Assembly: GCA_022885665.1 (NCBI GenBank)
Contig: JAGQDJ010000007.1
Coordinates: 248,001-312,000 of the forward strand
Direction: 5' to 3'
DNA: 64,000 nucleotides
Origin: Triops longicaudatus
Taxonomy: Eukaryota > Arthropoda > Branchiopoda > Notostraca > Triopsidae
Below are positions 12,901 to 24,825 of this stretch, piece by piece; position 1 is the first letter of the stretch; every line of letters begins with the position of its first letter. The notes below the pieces were generated by a model. It was not told the DNA's origin. It did no database searches and was given only the letters and a program-made list of their open reading frames with translations. A program made the position numbers and the translations under genes.

Positions 12901-15900
12901 ACTGGATTCTATAGCAAAGTCTAATGTGGAAGGAAAGATTGTGAGACCAACGTCTTTATAGGTGAAAATACGTGTGATGTCCTTGTCTTGTAATACCTCG
13001 CCTGGCACACTTGCTTTTGTTTCTTATATTCGTATTTATGAAGGTCTATTTCGTAGAAACCCATCGTAACTCGAGGCCACCGTAATCCGAGACCGGTTTT
13101 TGTCTCCGTTAAATTTCCAGTGATTCTAGAAATGTGCCTCCCAAGCGTCGAAAACCAACTTCGCTTTATATTCTGCTTAACAAATCGAAGAAAGTCAAAC
13201 GTAGTCGGCAACTGCCCTTTGCAGGGCAATTGCGTGGGCTTAGGTGTACTGTACCTTCGTACTGTACTGCTCACCAACAAATGAAGCAACTTACACCAAG
13301 GAAACACAGTTACCAGCAATGAATATCTGTGCAAGGCTTTTACCGTGATATAGAGCTATTTCACATTAAGCAAATCCAATCAAGGGAATTTTCAATGTCG
13401 CTAACCATAAGATATTCACAGCGTGCAGCTTTGAACTAGAAAAACAAGCCTATTGTCAGATACAATGCGTTTGGAATAGGACTTCTTGATTTCGTTGGTG
13501 TTTGAATAAGTATGACTCTATTATTCTAGTTAATTGCGAAATCAGTTTTTCTGGATGCAATCAAAACATTTCCTTGTATTCCATAGCAGAAAGAAAAAAA
13601 ATCGACGTAGGAAGTAATATGTAAGATAAGAGTGGACTGTGCGAGATGGGTTTCAGGCATTTATTTATTGAGCGAAGTTAAAAAATTCTTTCTCAATGAT
13701 CAAACGCTTGAGCATAATTGGATCCTCTGGTTCGAGGCATGTATTATACGTTAGTTTTTCTTCCTTCTCGCTCTCCTCCTCAAGTCGATGTAGTTAACTA
13801 CGAGAAGAGTGTTTCAAGACAAAAGCTTCGTATAAAGAAAACTGTAGAGTCGTGCTTGGACGTCGTTCATCTATCTCAACTCGGACCCCTCTTTACCATA
13901 CGGGTTAGACGAGGGGGCGTGTCACGAGGTACCAGGGCTAGAAAATGGGCAGTTCCCGTTCCCTAAGGGGGCGTAACCGCTTCATAGCTTCTAAATGAAC
14001 TTGCAAATTGAGGGAAGCCCCCCATTTTTAAAATAAAGAAAAGTTCCTGTGCCTTAAAAGTTTTGTTGCAGCATTCTTCAGACCACAAGGAAATATTCAC
14101 GTATTCACTTTTATTTGTGTTTTCGTAAAACGGTTGGGCTTATGCCCGTGGAGTGTTTGGGTGAACTATAAACGTATTCGGCCTGAAGAAAGGTTAGAGG
14201 TTAGCAATTAAAAACAAGCGTGCGCAGGCAAATGAATCCTCGAACGTTTGTAGACGTGTGTTCAAGTCACCACAGGACGAAAGCATTAGCGGAACCTGAA
14301 GGAGAAGAAACGGTCTGGGTTGTATTAAGATGCTACAGAAAATGTTAACGACGGTTTTTATTTTGTATTTATTCTCCATCGATAGGAAATTTATGACATC
14401 CTTGGCCGAGTCCCTTACTTTTTTATTATTTTTTTGTTGCCTCAATGGTTTCCATAACCTTTTCGGCTGATGCAGAGAGCGAGAGAGAACATCGCAAGGT
14501 GGAGGGGAAAGAATTAACGAGGCGCCAAAAAACTCATCGCCCTTTTTGCCAACCTTTAGCTGTCGAGAGAGTTAAAAAAGTTTTATGTGAAACGTCGTCC
14601 CAATTGCGGCACACGAGTTATTGGATCCGGACCCTCGCAAATTCAAGTATCAACGCTCTCTCTCTTTCTTGCTCTCTGCTTAGAGACAGAAGAGTTTTCT
14701 AACAAGCCATTAAATCGATAGACATCTTTCTTTTATGAAAAGGTTAACACATTATTTCACGCGTACATTAAATTAGTTAACTTTTTTCTGCTGACATTGG
14801 AGAGTCAAACGTGGAAGACTGGAACGTGCTCACGAGTTTCGATCAGTAGAGCTCAAGCCATTCTTTAAATATTCTTATTTATTGTTAACAACAATCTATT
14901 AGTACACCATTTTTTAACGTTGTTATGCAGAAATTTCCACGTAACAAATAAGGACAGTAATATGAAGAAAGGAGACGAAACAAACGATTTTTAACATATT
15001 TATCCTACATTCAACACATATCTAACACCATCGGTTCTTTATGTTCCAGATCAGATCAATTTAGATAAGTGTTATAAAGCCATAAATAGCTGATTTTCTA
15101 TATCTGGGCTTATTTTTATTATCATAAAGTATTCCTTAACCGTGAAAGCAAATTTTCAAATAAAAAAGACGTCAAACAGGGGAATAAAAGTCTACAAATG
15201 CTGTACGCCGCTTTTTCCAGAGCAAACTTGTCATTGTAAACTGAAGGGTGAACCACGCAAGAGACTGAATCAATTAAGAGATTTAATAAGATTATCGTCA
15301 TCGTAGGTGTGATTACTATTTAATTGCTGGATTTCTATCCCTACGTGGCCTTGTGTTCGAGATGAATTAATTTCTTAACTGTGGTAAATTAAAAACCTGG
15401 TTCTCGTCGTTACAACGTTGTTTACGACCTTGTTATACGTGCAAGTTCTAAAATCATAAAAATGGTCCTTATGGGCTTACAAAGTCTCGTAACGCCGAAG
15501 CATGAAATATGTAAACGACGATAGAGACGATGAAGTTACTAGCCAGACCGGCTGGTCCGAACTGGCTTTGACAGATCGGAATTCTAGCAGTTGACTGGTA
15601 ATGCGTTTCGCTTTACAACGAAGAACTCGTTTAATTCCATCTCCTTCATTTTCCATTTTTCCATTATCCCCATTGGGTTTGTCCGTACCAAGCAAAATCA
15701 ATTGCCGTGTCTTCCCTGCCGTAATTAGCGCAAGACTGTGGACTCCTTTTGCCAGGCGTCTATATATTTGACACTTACTTGGCGAATCTTCCTTGTGCGG
15801 AAGAAAGCAAAAACCGCCCTAAGGCCCCAAGAAGGAATATATCTCAAACCTCCTCCCCAAACTGTATCTCCTCGTTCTCTTCTGCACTTGCATCGGGTCC

Positions 15901-17732
15901 AACCTCCTGATTAAGTGTTGTGGAAAAATACCCAAGGAGCTTGAAAACACCAAGGCAAGCACAACTCGTTATGCAAATTCGACAGCTCATCGTGAGTTGG
16001 ATTTTCGTGGCTTTTCTCGCTGCAGTGATTGGCTTTAACTTAGATAGATGCAACACAACTAACAAGATATATAAAAGAAAAACTTGTCCAACGCTCTTTT
16101 TTTATATCTCTCTTTTCTCGAATAACATTCTTTGCATATTTAAGTTTTCAAGGGAAAAAATCTGCCATAGAAGTTTCAAGAAAAAAATAGAAAATATGTA
16201 GTTCGTGAAGAAAGAAAACAGGAGGTTAGTTTTTTTAAGCGTGGAAAAATTGCACGAGGTATTAGTTGTTATTATTACAAGGTTTTAATAGGGGAGCTGA
16301 GCATTTGGAAAGGCAAACGAGGAGGTGTGATCTCCTCCTCTATGGGATCCTACTACACTCTTAACTCGCCTATGGTATGCTGGTAAGAAGACTAGAAAGG
16401 GGCCCAGGTTCTTCTTGGATAGCGGGAGGTCACAGGTCAAGTGGTGCTATCGAACTTTGCCTTGTTAAGGAGCCAGTTTACAATAGAGCGCAACATGTGA
16501 TTACAGCCAATTCATCACCGACTTGAGTAAATGCAATCAGGTAAGCTTTTCGAGGGACTGCCCTGTCTTCAAGTTCCCTCTTGAGGGCTACGCATAAGAC
16601 TGAGCTAAGGGTGAGGAGTCAGAGGATGGAAAACTGGGGAAACTGGGGAGCTAAATACCCCCACACACTTTCGTTAAGAGAAATGGAATATGAAAAGAAA
16701 ATAATGCTCCCCCAAGTTATTAGGCATTCAAAGCATTCCTTTTGTATTGCCGAGGCGCCAAAGGTATATATGGGTTCTGTGTGTGCCTTGCCTGTGCATA
16801 GGTAAAAAGGGAAAAACTTTTAAGAGGCGCGAAATGGAAGGTAAGAGAAGAAGATACCGGCAGCCAGTCCGGTTCAAGAAGTGAGACGGGGAGCCCTTCG
16901 CATGACAATGCCAACAACTCCATCAAAGTGGAGCCCTTTTATCCCGTTTGGGCCCAGTATCTACCTTAAAGTAAAAGACAACAAGACTTGGGGTTGTCAG
17001 GCCTGTTTTCCGATTTTCTTCTATATTTGTGTTTACATAGTTACGGATATATATGTCTTTGTCATTGAAGTTAATCACTTCCTCTTAAAGAAGGGGAAGG
17101 ATGCAAGGGTTTGTGTGAAAGGGTTTGTGTGAAGCACTTGCACTCGTACTTGCATCCCATTGTTGTACTGTGGTAGTACTTGTCTATCCGCGTTATGCCA
17201 TTTACCATTCTTAAAAAGCAGACACAGCACATTTGTTTAGGAACTGTAGAGTAGGTTTAAAGTGGATTTGTACTTTATCGAAATATTTGTTGTTGCGGAA
17301 GAGTTTGCGTCATGATGCGAAAATCCTTTTTATGAGGGCCTATTTGCTTACATAATAATCGTATTCATTTTTAGTTTTTTATTTAACATGTAGCACCTTA
17401 GAACTCCGTTTTAGATCATCTTGACGTTATTTGGTAAGCCTCCAATTCTGTGATTACGTGTAAAACTCATAGCTGTGAAAGGAGAGATCGAACGATGGCG
17501 ACTTCCGTAGTAGCGCCTCTGGGAAAGCAACAGGGATCCCTACTTGGAATAATTGTAAGTGGTTGCTCAGTTCTTATTCATATCGTAGTGGTCAGTTTCT
17601 TGTAAAAAAAATTGCTATTCCCTCACATAAGTTTATTACAGCTTTGTCACCGTCCATCTGTTCTTTGCATAATTTAAGAAAAAAAAAGAATGTCTGTGAT
17701 ATTTGTACATTTTGGTATAAAAACAGTACAAG
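3979..17732. other. Non-coding sequence 3' of the GATA gene
   Basis: There are short open frames on both strands, the longest 137 codons at 12921-13334 minus; none resembles a known family or has supporting splice structure. A short CA-rich microsatellite lies near 8604-8622. The octamer ATGCAAAT near 12804 and scattered GATA motifs are noted but not annotated. Confidence 0.65.
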
Positions 17733-17892
17733 AAGGCCCCTATCCAGGATTTCGGCTCGGAGGGGGGGGGGGGGCTAAGGATTTTACCATATAATTTTTT
17801 CTTAAATATTTTTCGTTTCTCTATCTTCCCCATTGTACAGAAAATATTTCGGGGGGTTCGAACCCCCATAACCCACCTCTACATACGGCCTT
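17733..17892. mobile_element. Small inverted-repeat element, copy 1 (about 160 bp)
   Basis: It starts AAGGCCCCTATCCAGGATTT and ends with a partial complement, ...CATACGGCCTT. A G13 run lies near the left end and 'GGGGGGTTCGAACCCCC' near the right. It shares ends and internal order with the copy at 54130-54282: after 'CCAGGATTT' 17 of 20 bases match through 'TCGGAGG', and the right parts share 'ATTTCGGG', 'GAACCCC' and 'TACGGCCTT'. This looks like a short non-autonomous DNA transposon. The superfamily is unknown because no clear target duplication is visible. The 'GGTTCGAACC' stretch resembles a tRNA B box, but there is no tRNA fold around it. Confidence 0.6.
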
Positions 17893-20800
17893 GGACACGA
17901 GTCAAGTTTGCTCCAGAGAACAAACATGCAGAATTTCTTAAGTTACATAAATTTAAGTTTCTACGAAAAGTATATTTTTTTCTCTTACAAGGTGTGTGAA
18001 ATGTTTTTGAAGAAACTAAGCATAGACAATGAAACTAGCTAACGCTTACCCGATCACTACTTTAACACTATTCATAATACGTTTCGTTATCGACTTCCTC
18101 ATTAATCGTTCAAGTTTTCGCTCTCATTTTTGATAATCTCACAGGTGAGTTCGTCTTCGTTTGCATAAGTATTTAAGGCCACCGTGGAGCCAACTCGCTT
18201 GTGGCTAACTTACATTAAATTTCAGTACGAAGTTTCGCGATCATTACTTACTACTTTACGAAATTTCTTTTGACAGTAAAGTTTTGGAATTTACGTAGAG
18301 CATAACTAGCTTGACACTTTTTGCAAAAAATAAATTTGGAAAATTGCTGAAGGCGACTAAATTTTGGAACATTTTACAAGTAATGTTATAGTTACAAGTT
18401 ACAAGTACAGTTTTTTCCTCTCATTACAAAGGAGATATTTGAAGAAAAATTGACACATATATTGTGGACATATATGCGTCCGTTTCGTAGTAATCGTTGA
18501 CACAGTTTGTGAAAAAATGCAAAAATTCCTAAAGAATGTTTGAACTTTTGCTAGTTTTTATTTTACGGGAAACGGAAATCGGGCAAACTGCCGTAGGAAG
18601 CCCATTAAAAAATAGGTGAAATTAAAAATAAAATTGGTTAGGTACTCTTTTTGTTATATAATGTCTGACGTTTTCAACTTTTAATTTCATTTTCGATTTT
18701 GTACCCCCGTGTTATGGTGTAGGCTACCCCATTACAGAGTCTAGTTGACTTCGTTCACCCACTGTTGCTAGTCGCCGTAAAAGACCTTCTACCACGGAAG
18801 AAGCGTTCCCATCTTTTATCGAAAAACTCTTGGAAATTGCATATACCGGGACCTTAAGGAATAAAACGACTCAACTCTGTCTTCACGGCTCACGCTGTAA
18901 CGAAACGCGCTGTTCGACACTAAGATGAAATTGACAATAAAAAAACTTGTAGATAATCTTAAAATGAACCAACCTTGCGCATTTACAAACTTTTAAGCAT
19001 TGAGCCTATAAATTACTGCTTCTCCAATGTCTTAAGATTCACAAAACGCTCGTTCAACAAGTATTCTACACGACGTCTCTCTTCAAGCGAAAACTGGAAC
19101 TCATTTCACATCAACCGTTAATAGTTCTTCTAAAATGGTACCCACGACGAAATCGAATAACTATTTTGCCCGTTTGCGAAGTTAGCCAGGCTCTATAAAC
19201 GTTTAGAATGCCAACATTAGTAGTTTCATAGATTATACTCTCTTTTATGTCTTTAATTCCATTGTCTGACTTATCAAGAGACAAACCAGCGTTTTACAAA
19301 GACACTGTAAGCCATCAAAACACATGTACATCTTCAATTACACCATCTCTTCCAACTTTGTTTGCAAGTCGGAAAAGTATACGATATTCGTGACATGGTG
19401 ACGCCATAACCCTAAACGTCGGGTTCTTCTAAACAAACTCGTTTTTGTAAAAAAAAAAAACGTCAAAAGTTAACGTTGTTTCCTAGATCGTACTTTTTCC
19501 TTCCCACTTTCCTTTCGTCATTCTTCGAAATTAAGAGCAAAGAAAACGTCGCATTTCCGTTAGTGTGCACTTTTAAAGTGCCCCAGTAACGCTTCTGTCA
19601 GTAACGGGATTACCAGAGGGTCATCCCAATCAAGCTGGTGGCCCAATTGATGAGTTCAGCGGGATTCTTCACGACCTGGGTGAGTGCACGTGCGCAATCT
19701 CACCGTCATCGCCTATATAGCATGAAGGAACCTTCTCCTTTGCCGGGACGGTTGTGCAGGAATTGGCCTTAAATTAAAAAAGCGCCCATATTCAGAAAAA
19801 GAGCACATAAAAACTGACACCTCCTTGAGCACGTAAAAGAACACCCTAGAGAAGAAGATGAAGCAGAAGAATAAGAAGAACTTGGAACGTCACGTGAGAG
19901 AGAGTGAAAGGTTACAGCATGGGTTTTGTAGTTTCAAGCATCCCCCCAAAAGATAACTTGGTCATCTTGGATTAATTAACCCCCTACACGGTACACCTCA
20001 CGCCACAAGACTTGTTTTTCTCCTTTTGGGAGTCTTTTCTGTAGCTTGAATGTGGATGGCTGCATGGCTCCACTCGTGCTCCATAGGAGCCTGTGGTTTG
20101 CGTCCTCTTCACCGTGAGTTTTTAAAAGCTCAAGTGGCTTTTCTTGGCCCTTCGTGGGTCTGTGTGGTGCCTGGCTACGGTTTTTACCTGCGTGGAAGCT
20201 TGTGTGTAGAAAAATGGTTGAAAGGTAAAAAGGATGATGAGGGAAAAGAAGTAGAAAAAAAAATAAGATCTTTTCGGACAATAGCGCGGATGGTGGCTAT
20301 TGATATCAAATTCATCTGGAAAAGTGGCGGACGATAAGAGAAGACATCAAAGAACATAAGCACCGACATGTAAAGCGTGTGGTGCTTTCTAGATTAAATT
20401 GTTGTTCTGGCGTGACAGTAATCTTGGGCGAGTTAGCCGGCCAAAAAGCTGCGTGGCTAGGAACACACCAAAAAAGTGTGAAGTGTACCATAGGACGGAA
20501 GAGAGATGTTTTGTAGAGGTGGGTTTTGTGTGAGACGCTGCAAGTACTTGGAACTTCAAAATCGGTTCAGGCAGATTGCGTTTTAGGGGAAGTTGCAGAT
20601 CGTGTGTAAGGGCAATAAGAAAACGGCAGGCGGTCTAGAGGTATGGCTTTTCGCGCAGACCTCCCTGCCTGTCTCAAAGGATTATGCGAGCCCTTGTGAA
20701 GCCAACCAATTAACTTGTCACTGATAATGTCAATTCACGGAACCATTGAAAGCTTCGCCAGGACAAACCGTAGGCATGGCTTTGGCGGAGTCTTTTGCAG

Positions 20801-23521
20801 GCCTGGTTTTTATAGTTGAAGAAATATGAACAGCTTTGAGAAAAACTAGACCCATCAATAGGGTGTGGCAGTTGCACTTTGAATTATTCTGGGCTATAAA
20901 TGTGTATTTTATTGGTAACATAAATTGCTGCAGTTAGTATTGCTGTGTTTTACCTTGCCTTCATTTATTTGCATAAGAACGAATGTAAAAGACAGGTGAA
21001 CTTGTTCTGTTTTAACAAAAGAACGCCTCCTCAATACTACGTTAGCGGTTGTGATTGAATGGAGTTTTTTTTATCAAAGCCGGGAGTACTGAGGAATTTG
21101 AAAAAAAAGTAGACGTAAAGGCAAGTAAAGAAAATCTAGAAACTGTTATATTTTCGATGGCGATGAATTATTTTTCAGTTTCGTGATTGCTTCATAGCTT
21201 TAGATGTTCGTTATGACTGAAGTATTCGTTGATGGCAAAACGTTCATGGAGTAAGTTTCGAAGTGCTTGCTTGAGCATAGAGTTTGAAGGGATCTAATCG
21301 GTAACAAATTTCGGTAACGAGAAAAAAAAACTATTGAGAAACATTGCTCTAGAAGGAAGTATGTTCGGGTCTCCCGAACCAAAGTCCGAGGATTCATAGT
21401 GGCTTTTTTGAAGCGTACTTTGTCTAAAGCCCCGTAATTGGCAAATTCGTCTACAATAGTACATTGAAAGCATCAATAAAGTTATTACAAATAACAAAAA
21501 TGTCTCGCAGTGATGCAATGGAGAACAACATTTGAATAGCCCCTCTATTGCGACAATGGTTTGAATAAACATTTATGGAATAATAAGAGAGTACTTCATC
21601 CAACCATATACAGTGCACATATTAAAAAATAAATTAAACTATGATTAAAGAGTCACGTGGAAAACACTAAACCACTTAATACATGTGCATCTGCAGAATA
21701 CTTAGGGAAAACTTAATAGAAAATTTCGGTGAAACATAACATAAGAAAATAGTGTTCTTATTGCACATCAGTTTCCAGAATGTATCTGATCTTACAATGA
21801 ATTATAACAACAATAAACTGCCTGCAAAGATTCTTCCATGAACATACCTTTGTTGTTATGAATGAAAATTATACAAATATAAAACTCTCTCACTTTACTC
21901 GTATTGTCATTTCTTTTTCCAAACCTTTAATAGCGCTTTCTTTCCTAAGCTATGAAAACGCGAACGTGTCACCGTTACGCTCCTTGAGCAAACGTTCGAG
22001 GACCTGTGTATGTGTAAATTGGATTGTTGTCTCCAGTTGGAGAGTCAAAAGGAAATTGACAGCTTGGGCGCGACACAGGGAAAAATCGAGAGATGTCCTT
22101 TTTTCTGCTTGTCAACCTGAAAGGAACTTGCAAGAATTGGCGACGCAGAGACGATAGGGGAAAAGTGTGGCTTATTGTCCCTCCAAATTGTGTGGCGTCC
22201 GTCGTCGCGTCAGAAACAAGTTTTTATTCTTTACTTCACCCTCCCTCTCCTTACTCAGTACAAGGGAAGAAACCTCGTCTTGACTATACATAGTGCACAC
22301 AACAAAACATACGCACTTACTACATGCAGTACCTATCGTTTTATAATAAACACGTTCTCATTCTTCCCCATCACCATTTTCCGTCTTTCAGGGAATTAGC
22401 CACTTGTTATTCCCAAGGTCTGGGCGCCCGGCGCCAAGTCCGTCACACAGTGCACGAGCAAGCACACAGTACTGTACCGTGCTCGTCTGTCACTCTTTTT
22501 TCCGGCATACACAATCGACTGCCACCTCCACCCCCCAAAAACAAACCTTGGCACTACCCGCATCGAAGCGTATCTCGTGAACTAACGAGGCGTACCGGAA
22601 CTCTTTTGGGGCATAACGTAAACCTTAAATCGCAATCCCGTTAAGGAAGCTGAAAGGAGAGTAACAAACAACCTTCCCTTTTGTCCACTATTGAATAATA
22701 CTGTGTTTAGTACTCAAGTATCGACCAATTTCCGAACTTGTATTCTGTTTCGGAATCCATTTCGCTCTCACTGGAGAGTAGTCGTAAAACTCGCTCAGTT
22801 TTCTTCACAAAAGTAGGAGCCTAGGAAGTGCTCGATTGAGTGAACACTTTTGAATAGGAAAATAGATCAGAACAGTATGGCAATACTTCGAGGGAGCTGT
22901 TTGGTCAAACTGTTCCAATGGCTTTAGATGAGATGGGTTTGAATATCCCTGAGGTTGTTTGGAATGTCCCAGTGTCCCCAAGTCTCGCGATAGTGATACG
23001 GCTGCGGAAGCGTAAGAAGCAGAAAGACAATCCCTTGCAAGAGATTGAAGAAGAAGGGGGGTTTAATTCTCTCAAATCTTCTTTCCTTCCAGTTGAACAC
23101 ACCTTAACAAGGTCCACTCTGTGTTTGCTTTTGTATAACACAGATTGTGTTCATCTATCTTGGGAGGAATAAGAGATGCTTAGCTTGGTGTGCACAGCTC
23201 GCGAAAAACCTATTAAAAGTCCTTGGGTTCCTTTTGCCTCTGACTTGAAAGGATCCTTTGTTGCCTTATTGGTGACCAGGCGAGTTTTCTCTTTTATGCT
23301 CCATCAGCACACAATTGCCCACTCCAAAACCGAATCACAAGCTTTACCTGAATCGCTTTTATCCACACACTGAAAAACACGACTAAATAAATAAAACAAA
23401 TTGAAACGTTAAAGAAAAGAACACATAAAAAGATTTGTCTTCAATGCTAGGTCAAGTAGCTCATGTTGTAGTTTAGAAAATAAAATCTGAAAAAATTTGG
23501 CTTCAAACTCAGATAAAGTGG
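17893..23521. other. Non-coding sequence 3' of the GATA gene
   Basis: No coding region was recognised. Near 19690-19740 there is CACGTG, a TATATAG box and GGAACCTTCTCC (heat-shock-element-like) in close order, which could be a promoter or chance. Overlapping open frames at 19976-20369 on both strands have no family resemblance. Confidence 0.6.
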
Positions 23522-24795
23522 TTTATTTTGACGACAGCTAAGTTCATTATACAGCAACAACTTTTTTTTATTTCAAATCATGGTTCCCTTTCAAAAATTG
23601 AGACAATAATTGTAATAATTAAGGGTCTAAAATTAAAGCTTCGAGATGCCAATTGTATACATTGTCGAACCACAAACAAAATTTCAGTTGTCCCCCCGCA
23701 TGTACCATCATTTCTTTTTACAACAATTTTTCACCTTGGCGGGTTTTGGGGGTAGCATGAGTTGGTGTACACGAGTTTTTTTGCATAATAAACAAATGGA
23801 AATCCTACATTGTCCATGAATTATAGAAAAGTGACTCGTCCCAAGAGCAGAAAATTTGAGAAACAAAATAATGTAAAATACATGGTAGAGGAGGGATTGG
23901 GAGGGGTTTGTGGTATTTTGCTGAGATAAGCTCTCTTTTTGTGTGTTTCGTGATGAGATTGTACTTTCTTATTAAATTAGTGCTCTTTTAATAAGCCCCG
24001 ACAACGCATTCAATCAATGGAACAAAATGTATAAGCCATTCAAACCTTATAGGAAAAGGCGGGGAAAATCAAATTGTTGTGGAGATTCTCAGTTTGCCAT
24101 TCTTGTGGGAAGGTAGGAATCTTGCAAAAAGGAGTATATAGAGTCACTTTTTTTTTCTTTTTTACAAAATGCTGACCTCGTCTTCGCCTGAAGAGTGGTG
24201 ATGGGAGAAAGGTGTGTTACATGTATGTGTGCAGCTCAAGACGGACCCGTGGCAACAAAATAATGAGTAAATCAAGGTTTACTTTAGTTTCAGGCAAGAA
24301 ATTAGATTGGTTTTCTTTGTCACTCGTCCTTTTTTTCCTATCTCCCCATAACACTTCTTTTTTTGAGTTTGCTGGGCCCGCACACACACTCACTCGTACG
24401 CACACAACACACCTGGGGTCCATTCTTCGCACCTGGCTTGACTTGGCTGGCTGGCCACTCTTTCGCCTTGTTCGCACCTCGTATTTCCTCCAAATGTTCC
24501 GAAGTGGCGGCGCTTGTGCTCCTCGTGGTTGCCTGCACAAAAAAGCTGGTTTCCCGAAGATAGAGAAATATATTGCACGAAGGAACTCCACCCGCGCCCT
24601 CATTTAACCTTGGAGGGCCTTAGGAAGAGGACGTCTGGCATTTTTAAGGACGAGATAAGAATTCTGGTTCATTTCTTGCTACGGGAGATTTTCTTGTTGT
24701 TTCCTTTCATCTTGTCTTTCCATCCGGCCAAACTAGTTTGGGTTTTATGTACAGGTGTAACATGTGTGGGGAATTTCATGTCCGCCGCTCTAAAG
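23522..24795 (-). other. Probable 3' UTR of the GATA gene with candidate poly(A) signals
   Basis: Downstream of the exon 6 stop, the minus strand has ATTAAA at 23987-23992 and AATAAA at 23567-23572 and 23522-23527. Any of these could end the transcript, giving a 3' UTR of roughly 0.8 to 1.3 kb. Opposing open frames at 24212-24607 (both strands) overlap each other and look like chance in GC-richer sequence. Confidence 0.35.
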
Positions 24796-24825
24796 TCAGC
24801 TAAAGTCCGGTCGCCATGCGGACGC
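24796..24825 (-). CDS. pnr: GATA factor exon 6 (last nine residues and stop)
   Basis: A 104-base intron separates this from exon 5. The acceptor is strong: a T-rich tract ending CATTGTTACAG. In the required phase 0 the exon reads ASAWRPDFS followed by TGA. I chose this over read-through because both splice sites are near consensus and the short aromatic/acidic end looks like a genuine protein terminus, but the exon is too short to prove by coding content. The alternative is intron retention with a basic 86-residue tail. Confidence 0.68.
   Translation of the reverse strand, partial: ASAWRPDFS

Noticed and set aside
12921..13334. 137-codon minus-strand open frame, with a Lys/Arg-rich frame on the other strand
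   Set aside because: No family resemblance, no splice sites around it, and both strands are open, which suggests chance.
17850..17875. GGTTCGAACC, like a tRNA B box
   Set aside because: No A box, acceptor stem or cloverleaf surrounds it; the palindrome is part of the inverted-repeat element.
19976..20369. Set of overlapping frames at 20 kb that could hold a distal 3' exon of the GATA gene
   Set aside because: The 30-base exon 6 with its strong acceptor already supplies a stop, and no acceptor in phase 0 was seen here.
24212..24607. Overlapping open frames of about 130 codons on both strands below exon 6
   Set aside because: They mirror each other, lie in the likely 3' UTR and contain CA/GT-repeat-derived sequence; no domain recognised.
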